Made by a program: the position numbers and the translations under genes. The notes beneath the pieces are model-generated. The model was not told the DNA's origin and did not search any database. It worked only from the letters and a program-made list of their open reading frames with translations. From Leifsonia sp. TF02-11 (GTDB lineage Bacteria; Actinomycetota; Actinomycetes; Actinomycetales; Microbacteriaceae), in the NCBI RefSeq assembly GCF_017565305.1, contig NZ_JAGEKP010000007.1, positions 62,001-126,000 on the forward strand: a stretch of 64,000 bases of DNA, written 5' to 3'. This document shows positions 31,852 to 40,368 of the stretch, piece after piece; position 1 is the stretch's first letter, and each line of letters begins with the position of its first letter.

Positions 31852-33483
31852 CTACCTCAGCGTCATCGTCTCCATCGACAAGTAGGTCTTCGCCGCCCAC
31901 GACGCCGGATCGTCCGCGAAGTGCCGGCGGAGTGCGCCGCCGCGCAACGCGTTGTCGATCGACATCATGATCATCGACTGGTCGAGCACCAGGCGGCGAT
32001 GGCCGATCGAGCCGGTGACGGGGTTCACGGCGTCGAAGAATCCGCCATCGGAGCTGTAGACGCCCGGGTAGAGCGCGCGCAGCTTCGCGATGTTGGCGTA
32101 GGAGTCCTGCGGCAGCACACCGAGGGTGGTGAAGGAGGCGTGCGGGGTGACCACGTCCTCCGCCGAGCAGGTCGGGCACTGGGCCAGCGCCTGACCGGTC
32201 GGGAACGTCCGCCCGGCTGCGCCGTAGACGCCGTAGCCGCCGGTGTCGTCTGCGGTGCTGGAGGGCGACATCCCCCAGACCGGGTAGCCGAGCGTCTGCG
32301 TCGCGTACTTCTCCTGCACCTGGGCCGTGCGCACGTCGGCCAGGCCGAAGCCGTTCTGCCCCCAGGTGGTCTCCGGGACGATCTCGTTGGCGAGGGTCGC
32401 CTCGAACATGCCGCCGCCCCAGGTGGGGAGGAACGTTAGGCTCGTTCCGGGATAGGTGTAGTGGCCCTCCCAGACGGTGAACACTTTCCCGCTCTGCGGG
32501 TCGGTGTACTTCTGCCAGTCACCGGCGACCGGCCACTGGCCCTGCCACGAGAAGTCGGGGTCGGTGCTGCACTGCTGCGGCGGGAGGGTGCGCCAGGTGC
32601 GCCACCACACGTCGCCGGGCATCTGGTGGAGGCCCATGCCGATGTACATCGCGATGCGCGGGTCGCTGTAGAGGGCGCCGTTGTGATACCCGGCCGGCCC
32701 CTGGCCGGCGTAATAGCCGCCGTACATCTGGCCGGTCGGCTGGTTGCCCGGGATGTCCGGGTTCGTGTTGCAGGCGGTCTGGGCCCGGTCGTCGTAGAAG
32801 ATCGAGAAGTCCATCGGGGCGATCAGGGCGTCGATCTGCTTCCGCAGCTCCGGCAGCGCCTGGCGGGCGACCAGCAGGCCCGACGCGTACCAGCCGTTGT
32901 CGACGGCCGACAGGAACGAGCAGTTGTCCTGCTTTGGGGTCGTCTCCGTCGCGCAGTCCGCGGCGCCCGGGTTCAGGATGGAGTGGCCGGTGGCGGTGTC
33001 GTACCACTGGAACAGGAAGCCGTGCGACGAGCGCAGCGTGGCGACCCCGGTGAGCGTCGAGGAGACCAGGGCGCGTTCCTCCGGTCGTTTGATGATCCCG
33101 AGGTCGCCGGCCGACACAACGGCCTCCAGGTACACGCCGATGTTGGCGGCTGAGGTGTACGCGCCTCGCGTGGTGCCCGGCCCGAGGTTGTCGAGCGGCA
33201 GGTGGGTCGTGGGGTCCACGTCCTGTCGGTAGAAGTTCCAGGTGTCCCTGGCGACCTGCAGGAGGTCGGCCTTCTGGGCGGGGGTGAGCGGCGGTTGGGC
33301 GCTCATGCCCTGCATCCCAATGGTGCCGCCCGCGTCCGGCGCGGGTGCGACGGGCCCGGGCGTGGGCGCGGCGGTCGCGGCTTGAGCGGTGGCGAGCGAG
33401 CCGGCCACCAGGCCGAGTGCGACGGACAGTCGCAGGATCACGGTCGCCCGGCGGGTGTGCCGAGCGGGGCGGCGTCTGGTCAT
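31852..33483 (-). CDS. secreted glycoamylase-like protein (GH144-type)
   Basis: A 543-aa secreted protein. A twin basic start (MTRRRPARHTRR) and hydrophobic segment end at an AAP-type cleavage site near residue 40. The mature part is an (alpha/alpha)6-barrel-like repeat pattern containing DTWNFYRQDVDP, SAANIGVYLEAVVSA, DNGWYASGLLVARQA, TLPTWGGGMFEATLANEIVPE, GYPVWGMSPSSTADDTGGYG and VVTPHASFTTLGVLP, which matches the Glycoamylase/GH144 (endo-beta-1,2-glucanase) domain. The frame is open to 33552 but the ATG at 33483 follows GGAGA and gives a proper signal peptide. It stands alone and has a palindromic site upstream. Confidence 0.78.
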   Translation of the reverse strand: MTRRRPARHTRRATVILRLSVALGLVAGSLATAQAATAAPTPGPVAPAPDAGGTIGMQGMSAQPPLTPAQKADLLQVARDTWNFYRQDVDPTTHLPLDNLGPGTTRGAYTSAANIGVYLEAVVSAGDLGIIKRPEERALVSSTLTGVATLRSSHGFLFQWYDTATGHSILNPGAADCATETTPKQDNCSFLSAVDNGWYASGLLVARQALPELRKQIDALIAPMDFSIFYDDRAQTACNTNPDIPGNQPTGQMYGGYYAGQGPAGYHNGALYSDPRIAMYIGMGLHQMPGDVWWRTWRTLPPQQCSTDPDFSWQGQWPVAGDWQKYTDPQSGKVFTVWEGHYTYPGTSLTFLPTWGGGMFEATLANEIVPETTWGQNGFGLADVRTAQVQEKYATQTLGYPVWGMSPSSTADDTGGYGVYGAAGRTFPTGQALAQCPTCSAEDVVTPHASFTTLGVLPQDSYANIAKLRALYPGVYSSDGGFFDAVNPVTGSIGHRRLVLDQSMIMMSIDNALRGGALRRHFADDPASWAAKTYLSMETMTLR

Positions 33484-33526
33484 GAACGGTCTCCGTTTCG
33501 TGTCGACGTTGATCACTTCGCGGACC

Positions 33527-33538
33527 GTATGCGCATAC
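33527..33538. promoter_or_regulatory. 12-bp perfect palindrome upstream of the GH144-type gene
   Basis: GTATGCGCATAC is a perfect palindrome with a central CG and lies about 45 bp upstream of the minus-strand start at 33483, the place and symmetry expected for a LacI-family operator. A matching regulator gene is not adjacent; the LacI gene at 37.9-38.9 kb seems to use a different site. Confidence 0.35.
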
Positions 33539-33582
33539 ATTCGATCGCGCAAGTGCCTGTTGATGACAGTGCGACTCAGACC

Positions 33583-34098
33583 TTACGCCAGGGCGTCCCG
33601 TGGTTGAGGGCTGCGAACCAGGCGGATCTCGCGCACACCGTCGTCCACCTTCTCGGTTCCGTCGGGGCGGAACCCCTGGCGGCGGTAGAAGGCCTGAGCA
33701 CGGGGATTCGGGTCGGCGACCCACAGCATGGCTGCTTCGTCAGGTGCGAGCACCGCGTGGAGCAGGTCGGCTCCGAGGCCCGTTCCGTGCTCGGCGCCGA
33801 GCAGATAGAGCACGTACAGCTGGAGCGGACACGGAGCATCGTTCTCGAGAGAAGGGCCGGCAAGCGCGATTCCGACGATCGCGCCGTCCGCACTCTGCGC
33901 CACGGCGGCCCGGTTCCCCTCGAACCTCGGATCCGTGAGCATCGCCCTCCAGAACCGTTCCCTGGCCTCCACGAGACCGGGGCCATCCAGGACGGCGTCG
34001 CGCATCAATCCGCGATAGGTCTCCTGCCACGACCGGACATGAACCTGCGCCATCATCACCGCATCGCCCGCGGTCGCGGGGCGCACAGAACCGGTCAT
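33583..34098 (-). CDS. GNAT-family N-acetyltransferase
   Basis: A 171-aa acetyltransferase with the GNAT core: HVRSWQETYRGLM near the start, VGIALAGPS, the LYVLYLLGAEHGTGLGADLL motif A segment that binds acetyl-CoA, and LWVADPNPRAQAFYRRQGF in motif B. It ends in a tail with PLRL. The ATG at 34098 lies 6 nt downstream of TAGAGT on the minus strand and has no Shine-Dalgarno, so it is probably leaderless. The substrate is unknown. It converges on nothing and stands alone. Confidence 0.85.
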   Translation of the reverse strand: MTGSVRPATAGDAVMMAQVHVRSWQETYRGLMRDAVLDGPGLVEARERFWRAMLTDPRFEGNRAAVAQSADGAIVGIALAGPSLENDAPCPLQLYVLYLLGAEHGTGLGADLLHAVLAPDEAAMLWVADPNPRAQAFYRRQGFRPDGTEKVDDGVREIRLVRSPQPRDALA

Positions 34099-34152
34099 GC
34101 CGAGACTCTACGCGACTCGCGGGCTCGCGCCGCGGGCTCATAAGCTCGATAC

Positions 34153-34626
34153 GTGATCGACCTGGCAGACGCGCACCGGCTCTGGGGCAGCTATCGTGCC
34201 GTCGCCCGCGACGCGCCGGCCGAGCTTCCCACGGTCGGTCCGTTCGGCGACACGCCGGAGCTCGCGGATGAGCTGCTCGCGCTCGTCCTCCTCGGCCGCA
34301 AACGGGCGACAGCGACACTCCTGGCGGAGTTCGCGGCCGAAGGAGACGAGCTGCCGCGGATCGGCGACCACTGGATCGTCACCGACTCGGTCGGTCGACC
34401 GCGCGTCATCCTGCGCACGATCGAGCTGCGCATCGGGCCGTTCCTCTCCGTCGATGCCGGGTTCGCGTTCGACGAGGGCGAGGACGACCGGACCCGGGCA
34501 TCATGGGTCCGCGAGCACCGTCGATACTGGCAGCGCCAGTGCGCGCGACTCGGCCTCACCTGGTCCGAGGATGCTGACGTTCTCTTCGAGCGCTTCGAGG
34601 CGGTGTTTGCGGCTCCGCGCGTCTGA
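34153..34626 (+). CDS. ASCH-domain protein
   Basis: A 157-aa protein of the ASCH (PUA-like) superfamily: LADELLALVLLGRKRATATLL with the typical Gly-x-Lys turn, then GDHWIVTDSVGRPRVILRT for the beta-barrel strand, and EGEDDRTRASWVREHRRYW. Family members bind RNA or nucleotides, and several act as nucleoside-modifying hydrolases. The GTG at 34153 follows TAAGCT (34140-34145) by 7 nt with no Shine-Dalgarno, indicating a leaderless mRNA. It is divergent from the GNAT gene. Confidence 0.85.
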   Translation: MIDLADAHRLWGSYRAVARDAPAELPTVGPFGDTPELADELLALVLLGRKRATATLLAEFAAEGDELPRIGDHWIVTDSVGRPRVILRTIELRIGPFLSVDAGFAFDEGEDDRTRASWVREHRRYWQRQCARLGLTWSEDADVLFERFEAVFAAPRV

Positions 34627-34665
34627 GCGACGGCGTTTCGCCCTGACGCTTTGGTGTGTATTGTT

Positions 34666-34692
34666 TGTGATCTTACGTGTTTCTAGATCACA
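34666..34692. promoter_or_regulatory. inverted repeat and AT-rich promoter region of a hypothetical gene
   Basis: TGTGATCT (34666-34673) and AGATCACA (34685-34692) form an inverted repeat with an 11-nt spacer, in an AT-richer stretch with TTGTTT (34661-34666) and TAGATC (34684-34689) as possible -35 and -10 boxes. It is either an operator or a hairpin in the leader of the gene at 34730. It does not match a CRP site. Confidence 0.4.
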
Positions 34693-34729
34693 GTGCTAGA
34701 AGACGACCTCCACGCCATGGAAGGTGAGC

Positions 34730-35284
34730 ATGTTCTTCGAAGACGAGCAGAAGGCGGCCGAGTGGCCTCGGGACATGGCCATCCGCGTCTCGGACGGTTC
34801 GAGCCTCCTCCCGCTGTTGTGGCTGAGGCATCACGCCATCGGCAATGCCGAGCCCTCGCTGCCGCCGGCCGCGCTCCCCGGTGAGCCGGTTTCATCAGCG
34901 GATGCAGTACTGGTTGGACGATGGGAGCAGCTCTGGAAGCGCGCTCTGGATCACGTGCGACTCGTCCAGGAGGTGGATCCTCGGTCGATGTCCGAGCGTT
35001 CTGACCTCTGGTCCATGCCGAGTATTTCTGCGCTCACCGACGCGGTCGACCTGGAGGTGAACACTGGTGTGAGTCTCTGGCGTGCGAGCCTGAACGCCGC
35101 CCCGGGCGCCGAGCGGGCAGTGACCGACAGCCTCCGTCTTGCGTGGGAACGGGGTTTGCGGGTCGTGCTCGAGCTCCCGTTGAGCGCTCCCTATGAAGCA
35201 AGACTGAGTGGTGCGAGTCTGGTCGTTTCGGCTGTGACGCGACGTGACAGGGGTCGATATTCGGATGCGTTGAAGAGGTTCTGA
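34730..35284 (+). CDS. hypothetical protein in an AT-richer islet
   Basis: A 184-aa soluble protein with no recognised family. It has a Trp-rich N-terminal part (EDEQKAAEWPRDMAIRV, SSLLPLLWLRHHAIGN), a central helix WEQLWKRALDHVRLVQEVDP, and a C-terminal strand-rich part VLELPLSAPYEARLSGASLVV. The ATG at 34730 follows GGAAGG; a GTG at 34724 is possible. Codon choice is less extreme than in the neighbours, hinting at a recent acquisition. It ends in the terminator hairpin shared with the next gene. Confidence 0.55.
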   Translation: MFFEDEQKAAEWPRDMAIRVSDGSSLLPLLWLRHHAIGNAEPSLPPAALPGEPVSSADAVLVGRWEQLWKRALDHVRLVQEVDPRSMSERSDLWSMPSISALTDAVDLEVNTGVSLWRASLNAAPGAERAVTDSLRLAWERGLRVVLELPLSAPYEARLSGASLVVSAVTRRDRGRYSDALKRF

Positions 35285-35293
35285 CGTAGCGAA

Positions 35294-35338
35294 AGAGGAG
35301 CAGGCGCCATCGCGCTGACTGATGGCTCCAGCTCCTCT
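35294..35338. terminator. bidirectional terminator hairpin
   Basis: AGAGGAGC (35294-35301) pairs with GCTCCTCT (35331-35338), and GG plus GCCATC with GATGGC plus CC, around a 9-nt loop. It lies between the convergent genes ending at 35284 and 35347, so it can stop both transcripts. The flanking bases are A-rich on one side. Confidence 0.7.
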
Positions 35339-35346
35339 CGCGTTGG

Positions 35347-35943
35347 TCAGGAGTGGAAGTTCTCGCCTGGCGAGCCCGACACGCACACCGTCCCATTGTT
35401 CATGACGACATTGGAGCCGGGGAGGACGTTGGCGAAGTCGCCGCCGCCCGAGAATGACCAGCTGCTGCTCCAGGATGCTCCGCTCGGGCCGGTCCAGCTG
35501 AATGACGGGAGGCCGCTCCATCCCCATACCTGCACGGTCCAGCTCTTGGCGATTACCGGGCGAGGCACGACATAGCCGGTGGAGATGAAGCCCGAGTTTC
35601 CCTTCGAAACGGCGTTGATCCAGGAATTGCCACAGGGGCCCTCTACCCACGTCGTTCGGCTCTTTGCGGCGCTGCGCACAAGCTGCTGCTCGAACTCAAT
35701 CGCGTCGTCGCTCACCGGGATCGACTGCTGGGTGCCATCGGCGTTGGTGACGATCGTGTAGCCGTTGGCCTCCGCCACGTCGAGATCGAACCCTGCTGGG
35801 ACCATGGCCGCAGAGAAGTTGAGGGTCTCTGAGACCTCGGGTGCTTCAGCGGCGCCGGCGGCGACCGCCCCAGCAAGGGCGAGGGCGCAGCTCTGCAATA
35901 CCGCGAGCCCTGCGCGGATCCCCATGCGCGTGGAGTTCATCAT
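35347..35943 (-). CDS. secreted hypothetical protein
   Basis: A 198-aa secreted protein. A basic N-terminus leads to a hydrophobic stretch (GIRAGLAVLQSCALALAGAV) ending in an AGAAEA-type signal peptidase site near residue 32. The mature part is Ser/Gly/Trp-rich beta structure (WTVQVWGWSGLPSFSWTGPS) with two Cys near residues 102 and 190 that could pair. The tandem ATGs at 35943/35940 have AAAGGGA upstream. No family was recognised; the sequence could be an extracellular effector or surface protein. It shares the islet with the preceding unknown gene. Confidence 0.55.
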   Translation of the reverse strand: MMNSTRMGIRAGLAVLQSCALALAGAVAAGAAEAPEVSETLNFSAAMVPAGFDLDVAEANGYTIVTNADGTQQSIPVSDDAIEFEQQLVRSAAKSRTTWVEGPCGNSWINAVSKGNSGFISTGYVVPRPVIAKSWTVQVWGWSGLPSFSWTGPSGASWSSSWSFSGGGDFANVLPGSNVVMNNGTVCVSGSPGENFHS

Positions 35944-36115
35944 GAATCGTCCCTTTCGTCGTTGGAGGAAGACGTCAGCCCCTACATGCCTACAGTAACC
36001 AGATGAAATCTGCAATTTCAGGAGTTGGGACGCCCGATACTGCTAGGTTCTCGCCGCGGCGAAGTCGTTCGCCGGAACCCTCGTCTCCGGGCCCGAAGCC
36101 GACGACCATCCGCAG

Positions 36116-37327
36116 GTGCAGAGAGTCGAGGCGATCGTGCGACTGACCGCCCTGGCTGCGGCCAATGGCGTCTCGGCGGCGGGGGAGACCCTGACGGTGG
36201 TGGCGCTGATGCTGGTGCTGCAGGGACGGCCCGATGGGAGCTTCGCGGTCGCGGCTCTCGTGTTGTTGGGTCTCCTGCCGAGCGTGTTCCTCGGGCCGAT
36301 GCTGGCGCCGCTGCTGGACAGGCTGGAGACCTCGGTCGTCCTGGTCGTCACGCTCGCATTCCGGTGCGTGGTCGGGGTGGCGTTGGCGTTCGCGGTCGAC
36401 GTGCCGTGGATCCTCCTGCTCGTCGGAATCGGGAGCGTGGTGTCTGCGATAGATTCGCCTGCGCTGATGCTCCTGGTCCCGCCCGCACAGAAGCCGGGAG
36501 CGAACCCCGCCGTCGGGTACGCCCGGATGGACGCGTTCCGCAGCGTCGGCGTCTTGGTGGGGCCGGCGGCGGCCGGCCTCCTCGTCGACGTGCTCGGGAT
36601 CCGGCTGGTGCTGCTGGTCGACGCGGCGACCTACGGGCTCATCGCCTCGGTGATCGCCGTGCTCGGCGTGCGTCGCCGACCGCCGGCGCAGAAGGCTCAG
36701 GCGCGTCCGTCGTGGTTCCGCCAGGTGCGGGTGGGGCCGGCGGCACTGCGCCAGAACCGGACGGTGGCGACGGCCGTGATCGCGTTGGCTGCGGCCATCC
36801 TCTTCACCTCCCTGATCACGGTCGCCGAAGTCGACTACGCCACGACTGTGCTGCAGGCACCTGCCGCGGTCTACGGGGCGTTGGTGAGTGTCCGAGCCGT
36901 CGGCCGGCTGGCCGCGGCCACGCTCGTCGCGCCGCGGCTTCCTGCACGGCTGCAGCCGGCAGCGCTCGGCGCCGGCGGCCTTCTGATGGGAATCGCGCTG
37001 CTGGCGCTGGGCCTGGCGCCGAGCATTCCGCTCGCGTTCGTCGGCCTCTTCCTCGTCGGCGCCGCGAACGCGCTCCAGTCGATCGCGATTCGCTCCATCG
37101 TCGTCGGCGCCGTCGAGACGGGGGAGCAGGGGCGCGCTTTCGCCGCGGTGATCGCCCTCAACAACGCGTCCACGATGGCCGGCACCGCGGCCGCCGCGCC
37201 CCTGGTCGCTCTCGCCGGCCCTGCGGCGACGCTCGCCATCGCCGGGGCCGGCACCCTCGCCGCCACCGTCCCGGCGCTCGGCGCGCTGCGCAGCCGCACG
37301 GTCACCGGGGCACCGGAGCAGAGTTGA
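36116..37327 (+). CDS. MFS-family transporter
   Basis: A 403-aa membrane protein with about 12 helices in two halves joined by a basic loop near residue 190 (GVRRRPPAQKAQARPSWFRQ). It has the DRLETSV and GPMLAPLLDRLE patterns of MFS drug-efflux-like permeases (motif A between helices 2 and 3 reads PMLAPLLDR) and GAANALQSIAIRSI in the second half. The GTG at 36116 is the annotated start; a GTG at 36137 is also possible. No regulator gene adjoins it, so the substrate cannot be inferred. Confidence 0.78.
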   Translation: MQRVEAIVRLTALAAANGVSAAGETLTVVALMLVLQGRPDGSFAVAALVLLGLLPSVFLGPMLAPLLDRLETSVVLVVTLAFRCVVGVALAFAVDVPWILLLVGIGSVVSAIDSPALMLLVPPAQKPGANPAVGYARMDAFRSVGVLVGPAAAGLLVDVLGIRLVLLVDAATYGLIASVIAVLGVRRRPPAQKAQARPSWFRQVRVGPAALRQNRTVATAVIALAAAILFTSLITVAEVDYATTVLQAPAAVYGALVSVRAVGRLAAATLVAPRLPARLQPAALGAGGLLMGIALLALGLAPSIPLAFVGLFLVGAANALQSIAIRSIVVGAVETGEQGRAFAAVIALNNASTMAGTAAAAPLVALAGPAATLAIAGAGTLAATVPALGALRSRTVTGAPEQS

Positions 37328-37364
37328 CCCCGCCTGCACACGGCCCGGGCAACCGGCGCACGCG

Positions 37365-37847
37365 TCAGCGCCCGGCGTCGCCGAGCCGTTGCGACCAGGC
37401 GACCTCGCGCTCGAGCTGGCCGGTCTCGACGAAAAGGCGGACCTGGTGCGCGTCCGGGAGGGCAGCAGCCAGCTCGTTTCGGTCGGCGCTGGTGAACCCC
37501 AGTTTCTGCCAGAACGGTCCGGATCGGCGCGAGAACAGCCAGGCTCGTGTCGCTCCCGCCGCACGCGCGTGATCCATCGCATTTCGAGCCAGTCGGGACC
37601 CGGTTCCGGCGGTGCGGTGTCGGGGTGCCACGGCGACGCTGCGGATCAGCGCGTGCCTGCGGTCCTCGCTCAGCTCGAATCCCGTGCTGCCGACGATCTC
37701 GCCGTCCGTGTCGCGTTCGATCCACAGCTGGACTGTCGGCTCCCCCAACCCGGCGAGCGTCAGATCGACGTCCCGCAGGAATCCGCGCAGATCATCGACG
37801 TCATCCAGGCTCGCGCGCACCACAGTCACAGACCGATTGTCCGACAT
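37365..37847 (-). CDS. GNAT-family N-acetyltransferase, ArsN2-like
   Basis: A 160-aa acetyltransferase. ALIRSVAVAPRHRTAGTGSRLARNAMDHA is the acetyl-CoA motif, and the second half LFSRRSGPFWQKLGFTSADRNELAAAL resembles the ArsN2 subgroup linked to arsenic/arsinothricin tolerance (FxxLGFxxxdR pattern). The ATG at 37847 starts MSDNRSVTV; a longer open frame to 38342 is Arg-rich and not protein-like. No ars gene lies nearby, so the role is uncertain. It is convergent with the MFS gene. Confidence 0.78.
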   Translation of the reverse strand: MSDNRSVTVVRASLDDVDDLRGFLRDVDLTLAGLGEPTVQLWIERDTDGEIVGSTGFELSEDRRHALIRSVAVAPRHRTAGTGSRLARNAMDHARAAGATRAWLFSRRSGPFWQKLGFTSADRNELAAALPDAHQVRLFVETGQLEREVAWSQRLGDAGR

Positions 37848-37876
37848 CCGGCGCGCACCGACCACGCCGAGGCGCG

Positions 37877-38881
37877 TCACGTGGTCTCGCGCTGCACCAG
37901 TGTCGGCTTGAACAGGGTGCGATGGTGGGCGTGGTCGGGCTGCCCCTGCATCTCTTCGATGAGCAGGCGCATGGCCTCCATGCCCATCTCGCGCGTCGGC
38001 TGGCGCACCGAGGTGAGGGCGGGGGAGAGTGCCGCGGCGTAGGCGATGTCGTCGTACCCGATGATGGCGACGTCGCGCGGGGCGACCAGGCCGGCTTCGT
38101 GCACGGCTTGGAGGGCGCCCATCGCCATCACGTCGTTGGCGGCGAAGATGCCGTCGAACGGAGCTTCTCCGCTCGCGAGCAGCTCGGAGACGCAGGCGCG
38201 CGCCGCCGCGGCGGTGAACGCCTCCGCGTGGACGAGGTCGAGGAGGATGCCGGCAGCGCGCCCGCGACTCACTGCGCCGTCGATGCGCGCGTGGGCCTGG
38301 TGGATGCGCCGTGGACCGGTCACGATGAGGAGGCGCCGGCACCCGCGCTCGATCAGGTGGTTGACCGCGAGCTCCCCTCCGATCCGGTCGTCCACCGCGA
38401 CGGAGCAGAACGATTCGAGGTCCGCGCCGTCGTCGATCAGCACCGAGGGGATGCCGCCCTCCCGGAGCTGGTCGAGGCGGGGGTGGATGTCGCCGATCGG
38501 GGCGAGGATCACACCGGACACGCGCTGCTCCTGGAAGAGATCCAGGTACCGGGCTTCGTTGTCCGCCTGCTCGCGGCTGTTGCCCAGCACGGTCGCGTAG
38601 CCGATCTCGGTGGCCACGGACTCGGCGCCGTCGACGAACTCGGTGAAGAACGGGTTGCCGATGTCGAGGACGAGCAGGCCGACCATGTCGGACTTGCCGA
38701 CGCGGAGGGCGCGTGCCGAGGTGTTGCGGACGTAGCCGAGGTCGTCGATCGCCGTCCGCACGCGCTCGGCCGTCGCCTCCGCGAGCAGCTCCGGCTTATT
38801 GAAATAGTTTGAAACGGTCCCGACCGAGACGCCTGCGCGTTCCGCGACGGCTCCGATGCCGATAGTGGAAATCTGTTGCAC
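37877..38881 (-). CDS. LacI-family transcriptional regulator
   Basis: A 334-aa regulator. The HTH has IGAVAERAGVSVGTVSNYFN followed by the hinge ARALRVGKSDMVGLLV, and the periplasmic-binding-protein-like core contains SVLIDDGADLESFCSVAVDD, EAPFDGIFAANDVMAMGAL and TSVRQPTREMGMEAMRLL. It starts at GTG 38881. It is divergent from the SBP gene, with which it shares a palindrome located at the transcription start, so it very probably controls the rhamnose-type locus and senses its sugar. Confidence 0.88.
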   Translation of the reverse strand: MQQISTIGIGAVAERAGVSVGTVSNYFNKPELLAEATAERVRTAIDDLGYVRNTSARALRVGKSDMVGLLVLDIGNPFFTEFVDGAESVATEIGYATVLGNSREQADNEARYLDLFQEQRVSGVILAPIGDIHPRLDQLREGGIPSVLIDDGADLESFCSVAVDDRIGGELAVNHLIERGCRRLLIVTGPRRIHQAHARIDGAVSRGRAAGILLDLVHAEAFTAAAARACVSELLASGEAPFDGIFAANDVMAMGALQAVHEAGLVAPRDVAIIGYDDIAYAAALSPALTSVRQPTREMGMEAMRLLIEEMQGQPDHAHHRTLFKPTLVQRETT

Positions 38882-38927
38882 CCCTCTCTTGGCCAGTCCT
38901 GGCGGGGCACTCTGAGCACATCCGCGC

Positions 38928-38974
38928 TTGACGTCTGACCAATCTAGCCATTATCGTGACTTGAATCCATTCAA
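38928..38974 (+). promoter_or_regulatory. promoter and LacI operator of the second sugar operon
   Basis: TTGACG (38928-38933) and TATCGT (38952-38957) with an 18-bp spacer give a good promoter. The perfect inverted repeat TTGAAT-CC-ATTCAA (38961-38974) lies across the expected start point, ideal for repression by the divergent LacI protein. The SBP gene begins at 39029. Confidence 0.55.
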
Positions 38975-39028
38975 TGGAACATCGAATCACCCGAAGAATT
39001 CCCTTGCCGAAGAAGCTGAGGAGAGGCA

Positions 39029-40312
39029 ATGAAGAAAACGCTCGTCGCAGCCATGGTCGCCGTCACCGCGGTGGCCCTCGCCGGATGCTCGTCCGGCCCG
39101 GCGGAGTCCGCCGTATCGACGGCCGCTCCCACCGGGACCATCCAGTTCCAGAGCTGGACCCCCACCCAGGAGACGTTCGACCAGATCTCCGCCGGATTCA
39201 CGAAGGAGAACCCGAAGGCGAAGGTCACCGGAACGCTCTCGCCCTTCGAGGACTACCAGACCGCCCTTCAGACGCAGCTGCGCAGCGGCGGCGGCCCCGA
39301 CGTCTTCGTCGTCCAGCCCGGCGCCATGCTCAACCAGTACCGCCAGTACATCGAGCCCGTCGACGCGTACGAGGCGGCGTTCGACGGCAAGGAGTGGGAA
39401 TCCGCGTACAACGCCGGGCCGCTGAAGCGTTCGCAGGTGGGCGGCAAGACCTACGGACTCCCCGTCGGCTACGGCGTTGCGGGCTTCCTCTGGGTCAACA
39501 AGACCATCCTGAAGCAACAGGGCATCGCCGTCCCGAAGACGTATGCCGAGCTGAAGGCCGCGGCGGCGAAGCTCCACGACGCCGGCATCGCGCCCATCGC
39601 CTTCGGCGGCAAGGACACCTGGCAGGACGTCGACTACTTCCTCGCGACCGCCGCAGCCATTGACGCGAAGGCCACCTACGCCGCTCTCGACGGGTCGGGG
39701 AAGTGGACCGACCCGAGCATCGTTTCCGCGTTCGAGAAGTGGAAGGCCCTGTTCGCGGACGGCCTGACGCAGGAGGGCGCCGCAGGCGCGGCCACCTACA
39801 CCGACACCTATGACCTGTTCACCAAGGGCAAGGCGGCGTTCTTCGCCAACGGCAGCTGGAACCTGGACATGTACAAGAACTCGCTCCCCCTCGTCTCGGG
39901 CTACGACATCGACGCGATCCCGCTCCCCGTGGACGGCGTGGCAGGCGGCGCGCCGGTCATCGGCGATGTGACCGGCATCGTCGTCGTCAACAAGAACAGC
40001 AAGAACAAGTCCGCCGCGTTCCAGCTCGCCCGCTACATGAGCCGCGGTGCCGGGGCGCAGACCCTGACCGACGCCGCCCTCGACTTCCCCGTCACGAAGA
40101 ACGGGCCGACGCCGCAGGGTCTGCCCGAGCAGGCCTCGACCGCCCGCGCCTCGATCGAGTCGCTCATCGCCGACCACCTCGCCGGCTACCGCCAGGTGCC
40201 GTCGGCGTCGGTGAACACCGCGCTCGGCGATGCGCTCGTCGGCGTCATCAGCTCGGGACTCTCGCCGGCCGACGCGGCGAAGCGCGTGCAGGAGGCCGCC
40301 GACAACTCCTGA
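39029..40312 (+). CDS. sugar ABC transporter substrate-binding lipoprotein
   Basis: A 427-aa family-1 solute receptor. The lipobox VALAGC lies near residue 22 after MKKTLVAAMVAVTA. The mature part opens with GTIQFQSWTPTQETFDQI and contains GGPDVFVVQPGAML, GLPVGYGVAGFLWVNKTIL, KGKAAFFANGSWNLDMY and PVTKNGPTPQGLPE. AGGAGAGG precedes the ATG. It is the first gene of the rightward operon; its sugar is probably related to rhamnose by context. Confidence 0.92.
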   Translation: MKKTLVAAMVAVTAVALAGCSSGPAESAVSTAAPTGTIQFQSWTPTQETFDQISAGFTKENPKAKVTGTLSPFEDYQTALQTQLRSGGGPDVFVVQPGAMLNQYRQYIEPVDAYEAAFDGKEWESAYNAGPLKRSQVGGKTYGLPVGYGVAGFLWVNKTILKQQGIAVPKTYAELKAAAAKLHDAGIAPIAFGGKDTWQDVDYFLATAAAIDAKATYAALDGSGKWTDPSIVSAFEKWKALFADGLTQEGAAGAATYTDTYDLFTKGKAAFFANGSWNLDMYKNSLPLVSGYDIDAIPLPVDGVAGGAPVIGDVTGIVVVNKNSKNKSAAFQLARYMSRGAGAQTLTDAALDFPVTKNGPTPQGLPEQASTARASIESLIADHLAGYRQVPSASVNTALGDALVGVISSGLSPADAAKRVQEAADNS

Positions 40313-40368
40313 GCCGTCCGTGCAGGGCGGCGTGATCGACTCGCGACGCAATCGAAAGGAACACGAGC

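Noticed and set aside
34666-34692. A CRP-type site formed by TGTGA...TCACA
   Set aside because: The half-sites are separated by far more than the 6 bp of a CRP site, so the element is listed only as an inverted repeat.
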